Virus record (IMG/VR): IMGVR_UViG_3300018067_000246
Span: 1 to 29,362 of that record
Source of the DNA: a virus
DNA length: 29,362 nt
Reading direction: 5' to 3' (one strand)
Positions 14,704-20,480 of the stretch are shown piece after piece; position 1 is the first letter of the stretch; each line of letters starts with the position of its first letter. The position numbers and the translations under genes are program-made. The notes under the pieces are model-generated. The model was not told the DNA's origin, did no database searches, and saw only the letters and a program-made list of their open reading frames with translations.

Positions 14704-14722
14704 CTGGAACCCCGTTTCTTGC
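14701..14722 (-). repeat. 22-bp duplicated leader, copy 2
   Basis: This is identical to 13808-13829 and ends in the ATG of the gene at 14703. The copies are about 890 bp apart in the same operon, each directly before a start codon. Confidence 0.85.
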
Positions 14723-14767
14723 TTGCTAAGGCGGAAGATGATGCGCATCTTAATGTCGTCACCGGTC

Positions 14768-14800
14768 ACCGGCCGGAGCCCTATTACCGCTCCGGCCGGT
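14768..14800 (-). terminator. Strong hairpin, possible U-poor terminator
   Basis: ACCGGCCGGAGC and GCTCCGGCCGGT are perfect 12-bp arms around a 9-nt loop, beginning 13 nt beyond the stop of the annealing-protein gene (14813). No U-run follows on the minus strand, so it may be a U-independent terminator or an mRNA-stabilising hairpin that sets relative expression of the genes further left. Confidence 0.5.
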
Positions 14801-14812
14801 TTCCGATAACAA

Positions 14813-15619
14813 CTACTTCCCGCTCGAGCGCGCCGCGGCCCCGGCCCTGGCCTCCAGCCGGCGCTTCGTCTCCCGGCTCCAGTCGACCTGGGGCTGCAGC
14901 GGCGAGCCGTCGGCCGGCGGCCCCCCGGGCGCTCCGGCGGCGGGGACGAACAGGTTGGCCGCCCGGGCCTCCCCGATGCGCTGGTGCTTCACCCGTTCCA
15001 CCTGCGTCCGGGTGTACTCCGTCCCGTCCAGCGTGATGGTGTCCTCCTCGGCCGCGCTCGGCGCGGGCGCTGACGCGGGGAGACGCGCCGGAACAGGGCG
15101 TGGCCCGGTTGGCGGGCCGAAACTCGCAGGACGGGCATTCTCGTGCGCCTGGGCGGGCTCCTCGTGCGCAGCGCCGGCGGGCCCCAGCTCCTCGAACGCC
15201 ACGGCGCCGACGTTGAGGAGCGTCCTCAAGGCACGCGAGACCGCTCGGGTGCTTGCCATTCGGATGAGGTGGGGCAGGATGCCCCGGCCGACGGACGCGG
15301 GGGAGGCGTCCCCGATGTCGCTCGCCCGGCGCAGCACCCGCCCCTCCTCCGGGTGGAAGACGGTCACCGTGGCCGAGACGACGCACGTCTGGCCGTTCTC
15401 GCCGGTGGGCAGCTGCTCGATCTTCGTGTCGACGTCGAAGTAGCCGCCGCTGAGCTGGTGCAGGCCGTCCAGCAGCCCGTCGCTGAGGATGAAGTCCCGG
15501 CCCAACTGCTGGGTGACGAACTTCTTGTCGATCCGCACCTCGGGGAACCGGTACGCCTCCTCGGCGAGCAGCTCGCCCGTCTCGCGGTCCACCCGCTCCG
15601 CCAGGTCAGTCGCGGCCAT
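14813..15619 (-). CDS. Probable single-strand annealing protein (Rad52/DdrA-like)
   Basis: The 268 residues have a conserved block at about 35-145 (IDKKFVTQQLGRDFILSDGL, then GRVLRRASDIGDASPASVG, then HLIRMASTRAVSRALRTL and NVGAVAFEEL). The GDASP...RMAxTRAxxRALR pattern is shared by many phage and plasmid proteins that I associate with the Rad52/DdrA-type annealing fold. The C-terminal third is Pro/Ala-rich and probably disordered, with a short folded piece (TITLDGTEYTRTQVERVKHQR). It would anneal complementary single strands during phage recombination and genome circularisation, perhaps with the Cas4-like nuclease at 21119. The family assignment is from motif memory and needs a profile search. 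Confidence 0.55.
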   Translation of the reverse strand: MAATDLAERVDRETGELLAEEAYRFPEVRIDKKFVTQQLGRDFILSDGLLDGLHQLSGGYFDVDTKIEQLPTGENGQTCVVSATVTVFHPEEGRVLRRASDIGDASPASVGRGILPHLIRMASTRAVSRALRTLLNVGAVAFEELGPAGAAHEEPAQAHENARPASFGPPTGPRPVPARLPASAPAPSAAEEDTITLDGTEYTRTQVERVKHQRIGEARAANLFVPAAGAPGGPPADGSPLQPQVDWSRETKRRLEARAGAAARSSGK

Positions 15620-15743
15620 CGCGCCGCCCCCCCTTCTTCGTCGCCTTCGCGGGCATGGCCACCAGCGGCCCGTCCATGACCCATTCCACCACCCGCCCGT
15701 CCGGCAGCACCAGCCGGCACGCCACCCCGCCCTCGTTCTTCAT
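15606..15743 (-). CDS. Small protein at head of leftward operon
   Basis: The 45 residues are MKNEGGVACRLVLPDGRVVE, then a W-x-MDGPLVAMPAKATKKGG segment and a basic end. The beta-hairpin-like text and GC-rich codons suggest a real gene. The ATG at 15743 lies 6 nt after a TATGAT hexamer, so it is probably translated from a leaderless mRNA. It overlaps the annealing-protein start by 14 bp. Function unknown. Confidence 0.55.
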   Translation of the reverse strand: MKNEGGVACRLVLPDGRVVEWVMDGPLVAMPAKATKKGGRRDGRD

Positions 15744-15810
15744 GTATCTATCATACCATTTTGGTATTACGATTGCATTGAAATAGTGGCACTGTGGCTA
15801 TACTGCCGGT
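15744..15810. promoter_or_regulatory. Divergent leaderless promoters of the leftward operon and RHH gene
   Basis: This 67-bp AT-rich island separates two start codons. Leftward: TATGAT (15750-15755 on the minus strand) is 6 nt from ATG 15743. Rightward: TTGAAA (15778-15783), 15 bp, TATACT (15799-15804), 6 nt, ATG 15811. Both spacings place transcription start at or next to the start codon. The composition contrast with the surroundings is strong. Confidence 0.65.
15753..15767. promoter_or_regulatory. Operator candidate for the RHH protein
   Basis: ATACCA, TTT, TGGTAT is a perfect 6-bp inverted repeat with a 3-nt spacer. It overlaps the leftward -10 hexamer and lies upstream of the rightward -35. 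RHH regulators usually bind short inverted repeats next to their own promoter, so autorepression plus control of the recombination operon is the simplest reading. Confidence 0.55.
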
Positions 15811-16023
15811 ATGCCGAAAGACGACGAGACGGTCATCTCGATCCGCTTCCCCAACCCCCTGGCGGCGGCGCTGAAGGGGCTCGCCAAGGACGAGCACCGC
15901 AGCGTGAACGGGACGGTGCTCGAGGCGGTGGAGCGGTACCTGCGTACCCGGCGGGGCCGGCCATCACGCGGCGGCCGGGAGGGCCAGGGGGGGCAGATCG
16001 GCCCAGCGGAGGACGAGGGGTGA
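15811..16023 (+). CDS. Ribbon-helix-helix (Arc/MetJ-type) regulator
   Basis: In this 70-residue protein residues 8-45 (VISIRFPNPLAAALKGLAK, then SVNGTVLEAVERYLR) match the RHH fold: one beta-strand, helix A, an S-x-N turn, helix B. The C-terminal 25 residues are Gly/Arg-rich and overlap the antisense end of the integrase. ATG 15811 is 6 nt after a -10 hexamer. The likely role is autoregulated repressor of the divergent promoter. No toxin gene is adjacent, so a toxin-antitoxin role is less likely. Confidence 0.75.
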   Translation: MPKDDETVISIRFPNPLAAALKGLAKDEHRSVNGTVLEAVERYLRTRRGRPSRGGREGQGGQIGPAEDEG

Positions 16024-17724
16024 GGCGGTCGCTGGTTCTTGTGTAGTGAACGACAAACCGTTCTTACCACAATCACCGGGAGACAGCGTCTGCGTCAGCG
16101 CCACCCGCAGCCCGTTCGGGTACGGCTCCGCCGGCCGGCGCACCTCCGCCGCCACCCCCAGTGCCCGCACCAACTCCTGGCGCTTCGCCGGCGCCAGCGC
16201 CGCCGCCAGGAGGGCCACCTCCCCGCCCGCCCCCAGCGCCTCGGCCATCCCCCGCACCAGCGCCTGCGCGGCCGCCAGCCGGTCGCGCTCCGCGTGCCAG
16301 ACCGCCCGCCGCCCCAGGATCGCCGCCCGGCTGCGCTCCAACGAGGCCACCTCCGCCGCCTTCCGGTTCAGGAGCGCCACGACCCCCGCCTGGGCCTCCG
16401 GGGTCAGCCGCCCCAGCGCCGCCTGCAGGTTCCCCTGCTCCCGCCGGCTCTCCCGCAGCGCCGCCTCGATCCCCGCCACCTCGCCCGCCGTCGGGTCGGC
16501 GTCCGCCAGCGCCGCGAAGTGCTCGCCGACGTGCTCCGGCCGGGCCAGCAGCGCCGTCGCGTGGCCCCAGACGAGACCGTCCAGCACGTCCACCAGGATG
16601 CTGTTCGTGCACTGCCGGCCGTCGGGCCGCACGGCCACGCAGCGGTACATCGCCCCCCGGTGCCGGTTGGCGTTGGCCACCACCATCACCCGCCCCAGCT
16701 CGGCCGCGTCCTGGCGGCGGCAGTAGGCGCAGCGCACCAGCCCCCCGCGCAGGAGGGCCGCGTCCGGCGCCCGGTTGTTGCGGGACGCCTGCGCCCGGTT
16801 CTGGGGCAGGCGCCGCTGCACCGCCTCCCAGTCCTCCCGGGACACGAGCGCCGGGACCGTGCCCGCCGGGAGGGGGTGCTGCTCCGCCTCCGGGCGGTAG
16901 CGCCACCCCGGCTTGCCGTTGGGCGTGCGGCGCCGCTCGTGGCGCCACCCGGTGGCCTCGCCGGTATACCGGGGGTTCACCAGCCGGTCGCGCACGGTCA
17001 CGTACGACCAGGGGTTGCTGCGCCCGCTGGGGGCGGTCACGCCCTCCCGGGTCAGCGCCGTGGCGATGCCCCGCAGCGTCTGCCCGGCGAGGTAGTCGGC
17101 GTAGATGCGCCGCACGACCCGCGCCGTGGCGGGCTCCTCGGCGTAGCCGACGATGATCTCGTCGCCCCGGTGGTTGCGCCCGAACACGAACCGGTAGCCG
17201 TACAGCGCCCTGGGTGCCGGGGGCAGCCGGCCGTGCTTGGTCAGGCTGTCCAACCGGCCCCGCATCGTGCGCTCCTTGATCGCCTCCGCCTCCAGCTCGG
17301 CGGCGAAGGCCATCGCACCCAGGGAGAACCGGCCGATGGCCGTGTCCTCGAACCGCTCCTTGACGAACTCTAGCCCGCACCCGTTCAGCCGCAGCTCGGG
17401 CAGCAGGTGCGCCGGCTGGTACTGGTTGCGGAAGACCCGGTCGACCTTGAAGACGACCAGGGTGTCCGCCTCGCCCTCACGCAGCCGGCGCCGGACGTCC
17501 GTCAGGACCGGCCGCGCGCCCAGTTCCTCCTCGATGGCCGTCTCGGCCTCCTCGTAGACGGCGAGCAGGTGGAGGTGCTCCCGGTCGCAGTACGCGCGGA
17601 CCCCCGCCTCCTGGGTGTCCAGCGAGCAGTTCTCCTCCTGGCCCGGGCTGGAGACGCGCACGTAGCCGATGGCGGATCTCCTGGTACGCCGCGGCGGGCT
17701 CGAGCCCCGGCCGCTCATCCGCAA
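15964..17724 (-). CDS. int: Large serine recombinase, phage integrase
   Basis: The 586 residues begin with a resolvase catalytic domain: IGYVRVSSPGQ (catalytic Ser25), then SLDTQ, and the VFKVDRVFRN strand. A recombinase domain follows (about 190-300; GRSNPWSYVTVRDRLVNPRYTGE), then a zinc ribbon (VRCAYCRR ... YRCVAVRPDGRQC), a coiled coil (ESRREQGNLQAALGRL) and a C-terminal tail. It would join attP and attB without host factors. The last ~31 codons run through the attP candidate and antisense to the RHH gene. The first 18 residues lie in a shadow of an upstream frame; initiation nearer AIGYVRV is possible, because AGGAG (17675-17679) precedes it. Confidence 0.9.
   Translation of the reverse strand: MRMSGRGSSPPRRTRRSAIGYVRVSSPGQEENCSLDTQEAGVRAYCDREHLHLLAVYEEAETAIEEELGARPVLTDVRRRLREGEADTLVVFKVDRVFRNQYQPAHLLPELRLNGCGLEFVKERFEDTAIGRFSLGAMAFAAELEAEAIKERTMRGRLDSLTKHGRLPPAPRALYGYRFVFGRNHRGDEIIVGYAEEPATARVVRRIYADYLAGQTLRGIATALTREGVTAPSGRSNPWSYVTVRDRLVNPRYTGEATGWRHERRRTPNGKPGWRYRPEAEQHPLPAGTVPALVSREDWEAVQRRLPQNRAQASRNNRAPDAALLRGGLVRCAYCRRQDAAELGRVMVVANANRHRGAMYRCVAVRPDGRQCTNSILVDVLDGLVWGHATALLARPEHVGEHFAALADADPTAGEVAGIEAALRESRREQGNLQAALGRLTPEAQAGVVALLNRKAAEVASLERSRAAILGRRAVWHAERDRLAAAQALVRGMAEALGAGGEVALLAAALAPAKRQELVRALGVAAEVRRPAEPYPNGLRVALTQTLSPGDCGKNGLSFTTQEPATASPLVLRWADLPPLALPAAA
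16032..16079. other. attP candidate for the serine integrase
   Basis: Half-site blocks are symmetric around 16055/16056: GGT (16034-16036), TTGTG (16039-16043), GAACG (16048-16052) pair exactly with CGTTC (16059-16063), CACAA (16068-16072), ACC (16075-16077). The centre dinucleotide is AA. Size, interrupted dyad symmetry with outer GGT/ACC, non-palindromic core and position beside int are those of large-serine-integrase attP sites. It is much more AT-rich than the surroundings. The dyad looks complete, suggesting attP and not attL or attR. Confidence 0.7.
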
Positions 17725-17797
17725 CCTCCTTGGCGACGTCGAGCAGCGGCGCGTACAACTCGGCCAGGATGGCGCGCAAGCGGTCGTCCGGCGTCAT
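17477..17797 (-). CDS. Small hypothetical protein upstream of int
   Basis: ATG 17797 begins MTPDDRLRAILAELYAPLL, then DVAKEVADERPGLEPAAAYQEI, a convincing helical protein for about 50 residues. The frame then continues open for 83 codons inside int, where the text (Gly/Pro/Arg runs) looks like shadow. Either the true product is read to the 17477 stop, or the stop was lost, or the two were once separated by a cleaner junction. A promoter with TTGACA lies 7 nt plus 29 bp upstream. Function unknown. Confidence 0.4.
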   Translation of the reverse strand: MTPDDRLRAILAELYAPLLDVAKEVADERPGLEPAAAYQEIRHRLRARLQPGPGGELLAGHPGGGGPRVLRPGAPPPARRLRGGRDGHRGGTGRAAGPDGRPAPAA

Positions 17798-17804
17798 GCC
17801 CGGG

Positions 17805-17833
17805 AGTCTGCGCAGACGATGCGCCCGTGTCAA
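17805..17833 (-). promoter_or_regulatory. Promoter of the int operon
   Basis: On the minus strand: consensus TTGACA (17828-17833), 17 bp, CAGACT (17805-17810), then 7 nt to ATG 17797. This again implies a leaderless or nearly leaderless transcript. Confidence 0.5.
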
Positions 17834-17910
17834 CGTTTTTTGCGCCACAGCGCACGGATGATGGCATTTCGTCACCATCGTAGCAGGCCGACCGGCCCGG
17901 TGGGGAGGAC

Positions 17911-18399
17911 TCAGTCGGGCGGCGGGGGCTGCGGGCCGGGCGCCGTGGGGATGCGGACGTAGAGCACCACCGAGCCGTCCGGGCGGTACTTCTGCAGCAC
18001 CGTCGCGCCCGGGGGCAGCGTGAGCAGGGAGGTCGGTCCGACCGCCGCCCCGGGCGTCGTCGGGGCGTACTGCGCCACGGCCTCCGCGGCGGTGCTCTCC
18101 AGCTCGGCCTCGGCCGCCTCCCCCGCGAGCGCCTCGGCCGCCAGTTCCGCGTCGGCGGCGGACAGCTCGGGGATCGGCGCGCAGCCCCGCAGCTGGCGGG
18201 GGGTGACGCCCAGGGCCCGGGCCAGGCGCTCGATGGTCTCGTCCTCCGGGCGGGGCCGGCTGGCCTTCTCCAGGCCGGAGATGATCTGCCGGGGCACGCC
18301 GGCGGCCTGGCTCAGCTGCTCCTGGTTGATGTCGCGGTGCGCCCGCAGCACGCGCAGCCGCTCGGCCAACGCCCGGCTCCGCCGGGCCTGTGCGGCCAA
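17911..18399 (-). CDS. XRE-family repressor, CI-like
   Basis: In this 162-residue protein residues 10-70 form a lambda-repressor-type HTH (ALAERLRVLRAHRDINQEQL, SQAAGVPRQIISGLEKASRP, then ETIERLARALGVTPRQL). The C-terminal half is Ala/Glu-rich and ends with a short beta domain (GATVLQKYRPDGSVVLYVRI); no S24 peptidase dyad is visible, so RecA-triggered self-cleavage is not supported. The start is TTG 18399 behind GGGGAGGAG. Divergent from the early rightward operon, it is the likely lysogeny repressor. Confidence 0.75.
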   Translation of the reverse strand: MAAQARRSRALAERLRVLRAHRDINQEQLSQAAGVPRQIISGLEKASRPRPEDETIERLARALGVTPRQLRGCAPIPELSAADAELAAEALAGEAAEAELESTAAEAVAQYAPTTPGAAVGPTSLLTLPPGATVLQKYRPDGSVVLYVRIPTAPGPQPPPPD

Positions 18400-18450
18400 C
18401 CGGGCCTGTCGCTCCTCCCCGTCGATGGCGGTCTCCTCTCCCCCGCCCCT

Positions 18451-18479
18451 AGTGTTGTCCGGGAGTCACCAAACGTCAA
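18451..18479 (-). promoter_or_regulatory. Leftward promoter of the XRE repressor
   Basis: Minus strand: TTGACG (18474-18479), 17 bp, AACACT (18451-18456). The -35 is good and the -10 is poor, as expected for an activator-assisted repressor-maintenance promoter. Confidence 0.4.
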
Positions 18480-18587
18480 GGGTCTGCGGGGCCGAGGCCC
18501 ACTCCTCACGCCGCCCTCACGTCAGTAGCGGGGCTGCTGCCGATGGTGACGGTTTAACATCAACTACTTCATGGGGCGCTAAAAGTG

Positions 18588-18617
18588 TTGACGACTGGTA
18601 AACGGCGGCACTAGAGT
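18588..18617 (+). promoter_or_regulatory. Rightward early promoter
   Basis: TTGACG (18588-18593), 18 bp, TAGAGT (18612-18617). It fires toward the Cro-like gene and leaves a leader of about 100 nt, unlike the leaderless promoters elsewhere. Confidence 0.6.
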
Positions 18618-18629
18618 CCCCGCCACGAC

Positions 18630-18705
18630 GGCGGTGCCGGGAGCGCACCGCCCCGACCACCGAGGGACGCGCAGCAGCGGGGGCCGTGGCCGGCCCCCCA
18701 CGGCC
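18630..18705 (+). promoter_or_regulatory. Two leader hairpins before the Cro-like gene
   Basis: Stem 1: GGCGGTGC (18630-18637) with GCACCGCC (18645-18652). Stem 2: GGCCGTGG (18682-18689) with CCACGGCC (18698-18705). Both stems are perfect. The Shine-Dalgarno AGGAGG (18706-18711) follows stem 2 immediately, so stem 2 may modulate ribosome access. Confidence 0.5.
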
Positions 18706-18721
18706 AGGAGGGGCGCCGAGG

Positions 18722-19009
18722 ATGACGACGCAGCCAGCTACGCCCGTGGGGTTCGTGCAGCACATGGAGGTGAAGCGGCAGGCGCTCGGGCTCGGGCACG
18801 GCGCCTGGGCGGGGCTGCTGGGGATCGACCGCAGCCTGTGGTACCTGCTGCGGCAGGGGCAGAAGGAACTGTCCATCGCCCTGATCCAGCGGGTGATGCG
18901 GGAGTGGCCGGACGAGTTCGAGCCCTACCTGCGGGACGCCGTGCTGGCGTGGCGCGACCGGGGGCCGGACGGCCCGGACGGCGGGGAGTCGCTCCAGGAG
19001 GCGTGCTGA
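18722..19009 (+). CDS. Cro/CII-like HTH protein
   Basis: ATG 18722 is behind AGGAGG; the product has 95 residues. Residues 12-70 (FVQHMEVKRQALGLGHGAWA, GLLGIDRSLWYLLRQGQ, ELSIALIQRVMREWPDEF) resemble an XRE-type HTH with a recognition helix around DRSLWYLL. It is the first gene of the rightward early operon, opposite the repressor: the Cro position. The end overlaps the next ATG (TGATG). Confidence 0.6.
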   Translation: MTTQPATPVGFVQHMEVKRQALGLGHGAWAGLLGIDRSLWYLLRQGQKELSIALIQRVMREWPDEFEPYLRDAVLAWRDRGPDGPDGGESLQEAC

Positions 19010-19254
19010 TGCCCCCCCGGCCCGCCCGGCCGGTGCCGCCGACCAACGCCCAGCGCATCGCCGACGCCCTCGTCCACTTCGAGATCGGCCTGCGCACGCA
19101 CAGCGCCCACCTCCCGGTCGACTGGAGCTACGTCGCCTACCGAATGGCCGTGGCCCTGGGCGAGGACGAGTGGGATCGGGACGGCGCCGGCGCGGGCGTG
19201 ATCGAGCTGGGCCCGGCCACCCGCCACGTCCTGCGCCGGGGGGGGGCGTCGTGA
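19009..19254 (+). CDS. Hypothetical protein
   Basis: The 81 residues include a basic/proline N-terminus (PPRPARPVPPTNAQR) and a helix-rich middle (IADALVHFEIGLRTHS, SYVAYRMAVALGEDEWD). ATG overlaps the previous TGA and the stop overlaps the next GTG, so it is clearly an operon gene. No family. Confidence 0.55.
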   Translation: MPPRPARPVPPTNAQRIADALVHFEIGLRTHSAHLPVDWSYVAYRMAVALGEDEWDRDGAGAGVIELGPATRHVLRRGGAS

Positions 19255-19397
19255 ACGTCGGCGGGGTGGTGTTCTGGATTGTGGTGGCGGCGGCGGTGTG
19301 CGGTGCCGTCATCATCGTCGGGCTCATCGGGGTCGTCCTCGCGGCCGGCCAGGATCTGCCGACCGAGGAGCGCGACGACCTGGGGCGCTGGCGCTGA
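19251..19397 (+). CDS. Small single-pass membrane protein
   Basis: The 48 residues run from GTG 19251: a hydrophobic helix (VVFWIVVAAAVCGAVIIVGL, then IGVVLAAG) and a charged tail DLPTEERDDLGRWR. Overlaps at both ends (GTGA and TGATG) show tight coupling. A single-pass early phage membrane protein could serve exclusion or membrane attachment of replication; no evidence decides. Confidence 0.55.
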   Translation: MNVGGVVFWIVVAAAVCGAVIIVGLIGVVLAAGQDLPTEERDDLGRWR

Positions 19398-20023
19398 TGC
19401 CCGCCCGCCGCGAGTACACCGCCGAGGAGCTGGCCGAGCGGCTCGTGCGGCAGCGGGAGCAGGCCCGGCTGCGTATGGCCGTGCTACGTGCGCGTAACCG
19501 TTCGCGTAACGCCGCGAACGTTCGCGTAACGCCGGCCGTCTCTGGTGGGGCCGGTGACGCGCACCCCCCCATACCCCCCTCGTCTCTCTCTATCTCTAAA
19601 GAGATAGAGAAGGTCGGCCGGTTGCTGGCGCCGTTGGGCGCCCGGGGCTACGAGCACCAGCCGGATCTCTGGGCAGAGCTGGCGGCGACCTACCCGGCGG
19701 CGCGCCTCTCGGTCGAGGCGTACAAGATCGCGTCCTGGTTCAAGGACGCGGCGCAGCGCAGCCGCAAGGTGAAGTCGTGGCCCGCCTTCCTCGACAACTG
19801 GCTCAAGAAGGCGCAGCGCGACGCGACCGCGCCGCCGACCGCCCACGGGATGGCATACCAGATGCCGTCGCCCGGGAAGCCGGCGGACCCCGAGCCGGTG
19901 CTGCCGGACGGCGCCGTGCTCCAGATGATCGACCCGGCGGAGGCGCGCCGTGCGCTGCTCCAGGCCAAGCGGATGACGCTGCCCGAGAAGTTGGCACTGG
20001 TGCGGAATGGGAGGCAGCAGTGA
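19397..20023 (+). CDS. Candidate phage replication protein with origin inside the gene
   Basis: In this 208-residue protein the N-terminal residues 5-40 are charged and helical (EYTAEELAERLVRQREQARL). A linker (about 45-70) carries the iteron-like DNA repeats. The C-terminal domain is helical (LWAELAATYPAARLSVEAYK, ASWFKDAAQRSRKVKSWPAF, LDNWLKKAQRD), resembling replication-accessory text in which a 'W..FL.NWL' helix follows the linker. There is no helicase or primase motif. The DNA repeats inside the linker argue for an initiator of the lambda O type. Function is inferred from position and repeats. Confidence 0.45.
   Translation: MPARREYTAEELAERLVRQREQARLRMAVLRARNRSRNAANVRVTPAVSGGAGDAHPPIPPSSLSISKEIEKVGRLLAPLGARGYEHQPDLWAELAATYPAARLSVEAYKIASWFKDAAQRSRKVKSWPAFLDNWLKKAQRDATAPPTAHGMAYQMPSPGKPADPEPVLPDGAVLQMIDPAEARRALLQAKRMTLPEKLALVRNGRQQ
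19487..19534. repeat. Iteron-like repeats, candidate replication origin
   Basis: CGTTCGCGTAACGCCG occurs exactly at 19499-19514 and 19519-19534 (20-bp period), with a diverged copy CGTGCGCGTAAC at 19487-19498. The exact copies are read in different codon frames (RSRNA against VRVTP), so DNA and not protein is being repeated. An AT-richer palindromic tract follows 50 bp downstream. Confidence 0.6.
19587..19610. repeat. Pyrimidine/purine inverted repeat
   Basis: TCTCTATCTCT, AA, AGAGATAGAGA: perfect 11-bp arms with a 2-nt spacer in a low-GC patch, encoding SISKEIE. One strand is mostly pyrimidine up to the centre and mostly purine after it. It may be part of the origin (easily melted or extruded) or a transcription/translation hairpin. 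Confidence 0.75.
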
Positions 20024-20253
20024 GCGAGGCCCTTGAGTGGCGGACGCTGTACGAGCGGCGCCAGACGCTGTTCCTGGACGGTGTGGCGGTGGGGGACTTC
20101 TACCCCACCAGCTCGGGCGTCTTCCGGGTGCGGCTCTGGCCCGAAGACCGGCTCCAGGGCGGCCGCGAGCGATTGGTGCTGACAGAGGAGTCGGCGCGCA
20201 CGATGCTGCTGGGCATGCTCGAGCGCCTGCGCCGGGACGAGGGCGCGGCGTGA
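20020..20253 (+). CDS. Hypothetical protein
   Basis: The 77 residues start at GTG 20020, overlapping the previous stop. Strands (TLFLDGVAVGDFYPT, GVFRVRLWPED) are followed by a C-terminal helix (TEESARTMLLGMLERLRRDE), a small alpha/beta domain. Coupled on both sides. Function unknown. Confidence 0.55.
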   Translation: MSEALEWRTLYERRQTLFLDGVAVGDFYPTSSGVFRVRLWPEDRLQGGRERLVLTEESARTMLLGMLERLRRDEGAA

Positions 20254-20468
20254 GACCACCCCGCTGGGGCCTCGACGTCTCCTGGGGCGTCGTCCTCGGC
20301 GCCGTGCGTTTCCGCGACCCCTTCACCGGGGAGTGGCACGAGGTGGAGGGCCGCTGGCTGCCGTCACCCAACGAGAAGACGGACCTGCGTTGGATGCGGA
20401 GCCGCGCCGGCGCAGCGCGACACCGGGGGGCATCACTCGGCGCCGGCGGCCCACCAGCCCGCGCCTGA
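20250..20468 (+). CDS. Hypothetical protein
   Basis: The 72 residues run from GTG 20250 (overlapping GTGA). The N-terminal half is strand-rich (RWGLDVSWGVVLGAVRFRD, GEWHEVEGRWLP); the C-terminal third is low-complexity Arg/Ala/Gly. Last gene before an apparently acquired HNH-type gene with different base composition. Function unknown. Confidence 0.45.
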   Translation: MRPPRWGLDVSWGVVLGAVRFRDPFTGEWHEVEGRWLPSPNEKTDLRWMRSRAGAARHRGASLGAGGPPARA

Positions 20469-20480
20469 TCGGAGATCGAG

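Larger units (their letters stand above)
18400..18721. promoter_or_regulatory. Immunity/control intergenic region
   Basis: 322 bp without a recognisable gene between the divergent repressor and Cro-like genes. It holds two opposed promoters (18451-18479 leftward; 18588-18617 rightward), an AT-rich stretch at 18551-18602 that could hold operators, and a structured 100-nt leader with two hairpins before ATG 18722. No clear repeated operator motif was found by eye. Confidence 0.65.

Noticed and set aside
15811-16023. Antitoxin of a toxin-antitoxin pair
   Set aside because: RHH antitoxins are normally followed by a toxin gene. Here the next gene is convergent int, so a stand-alone regulator is more likely.
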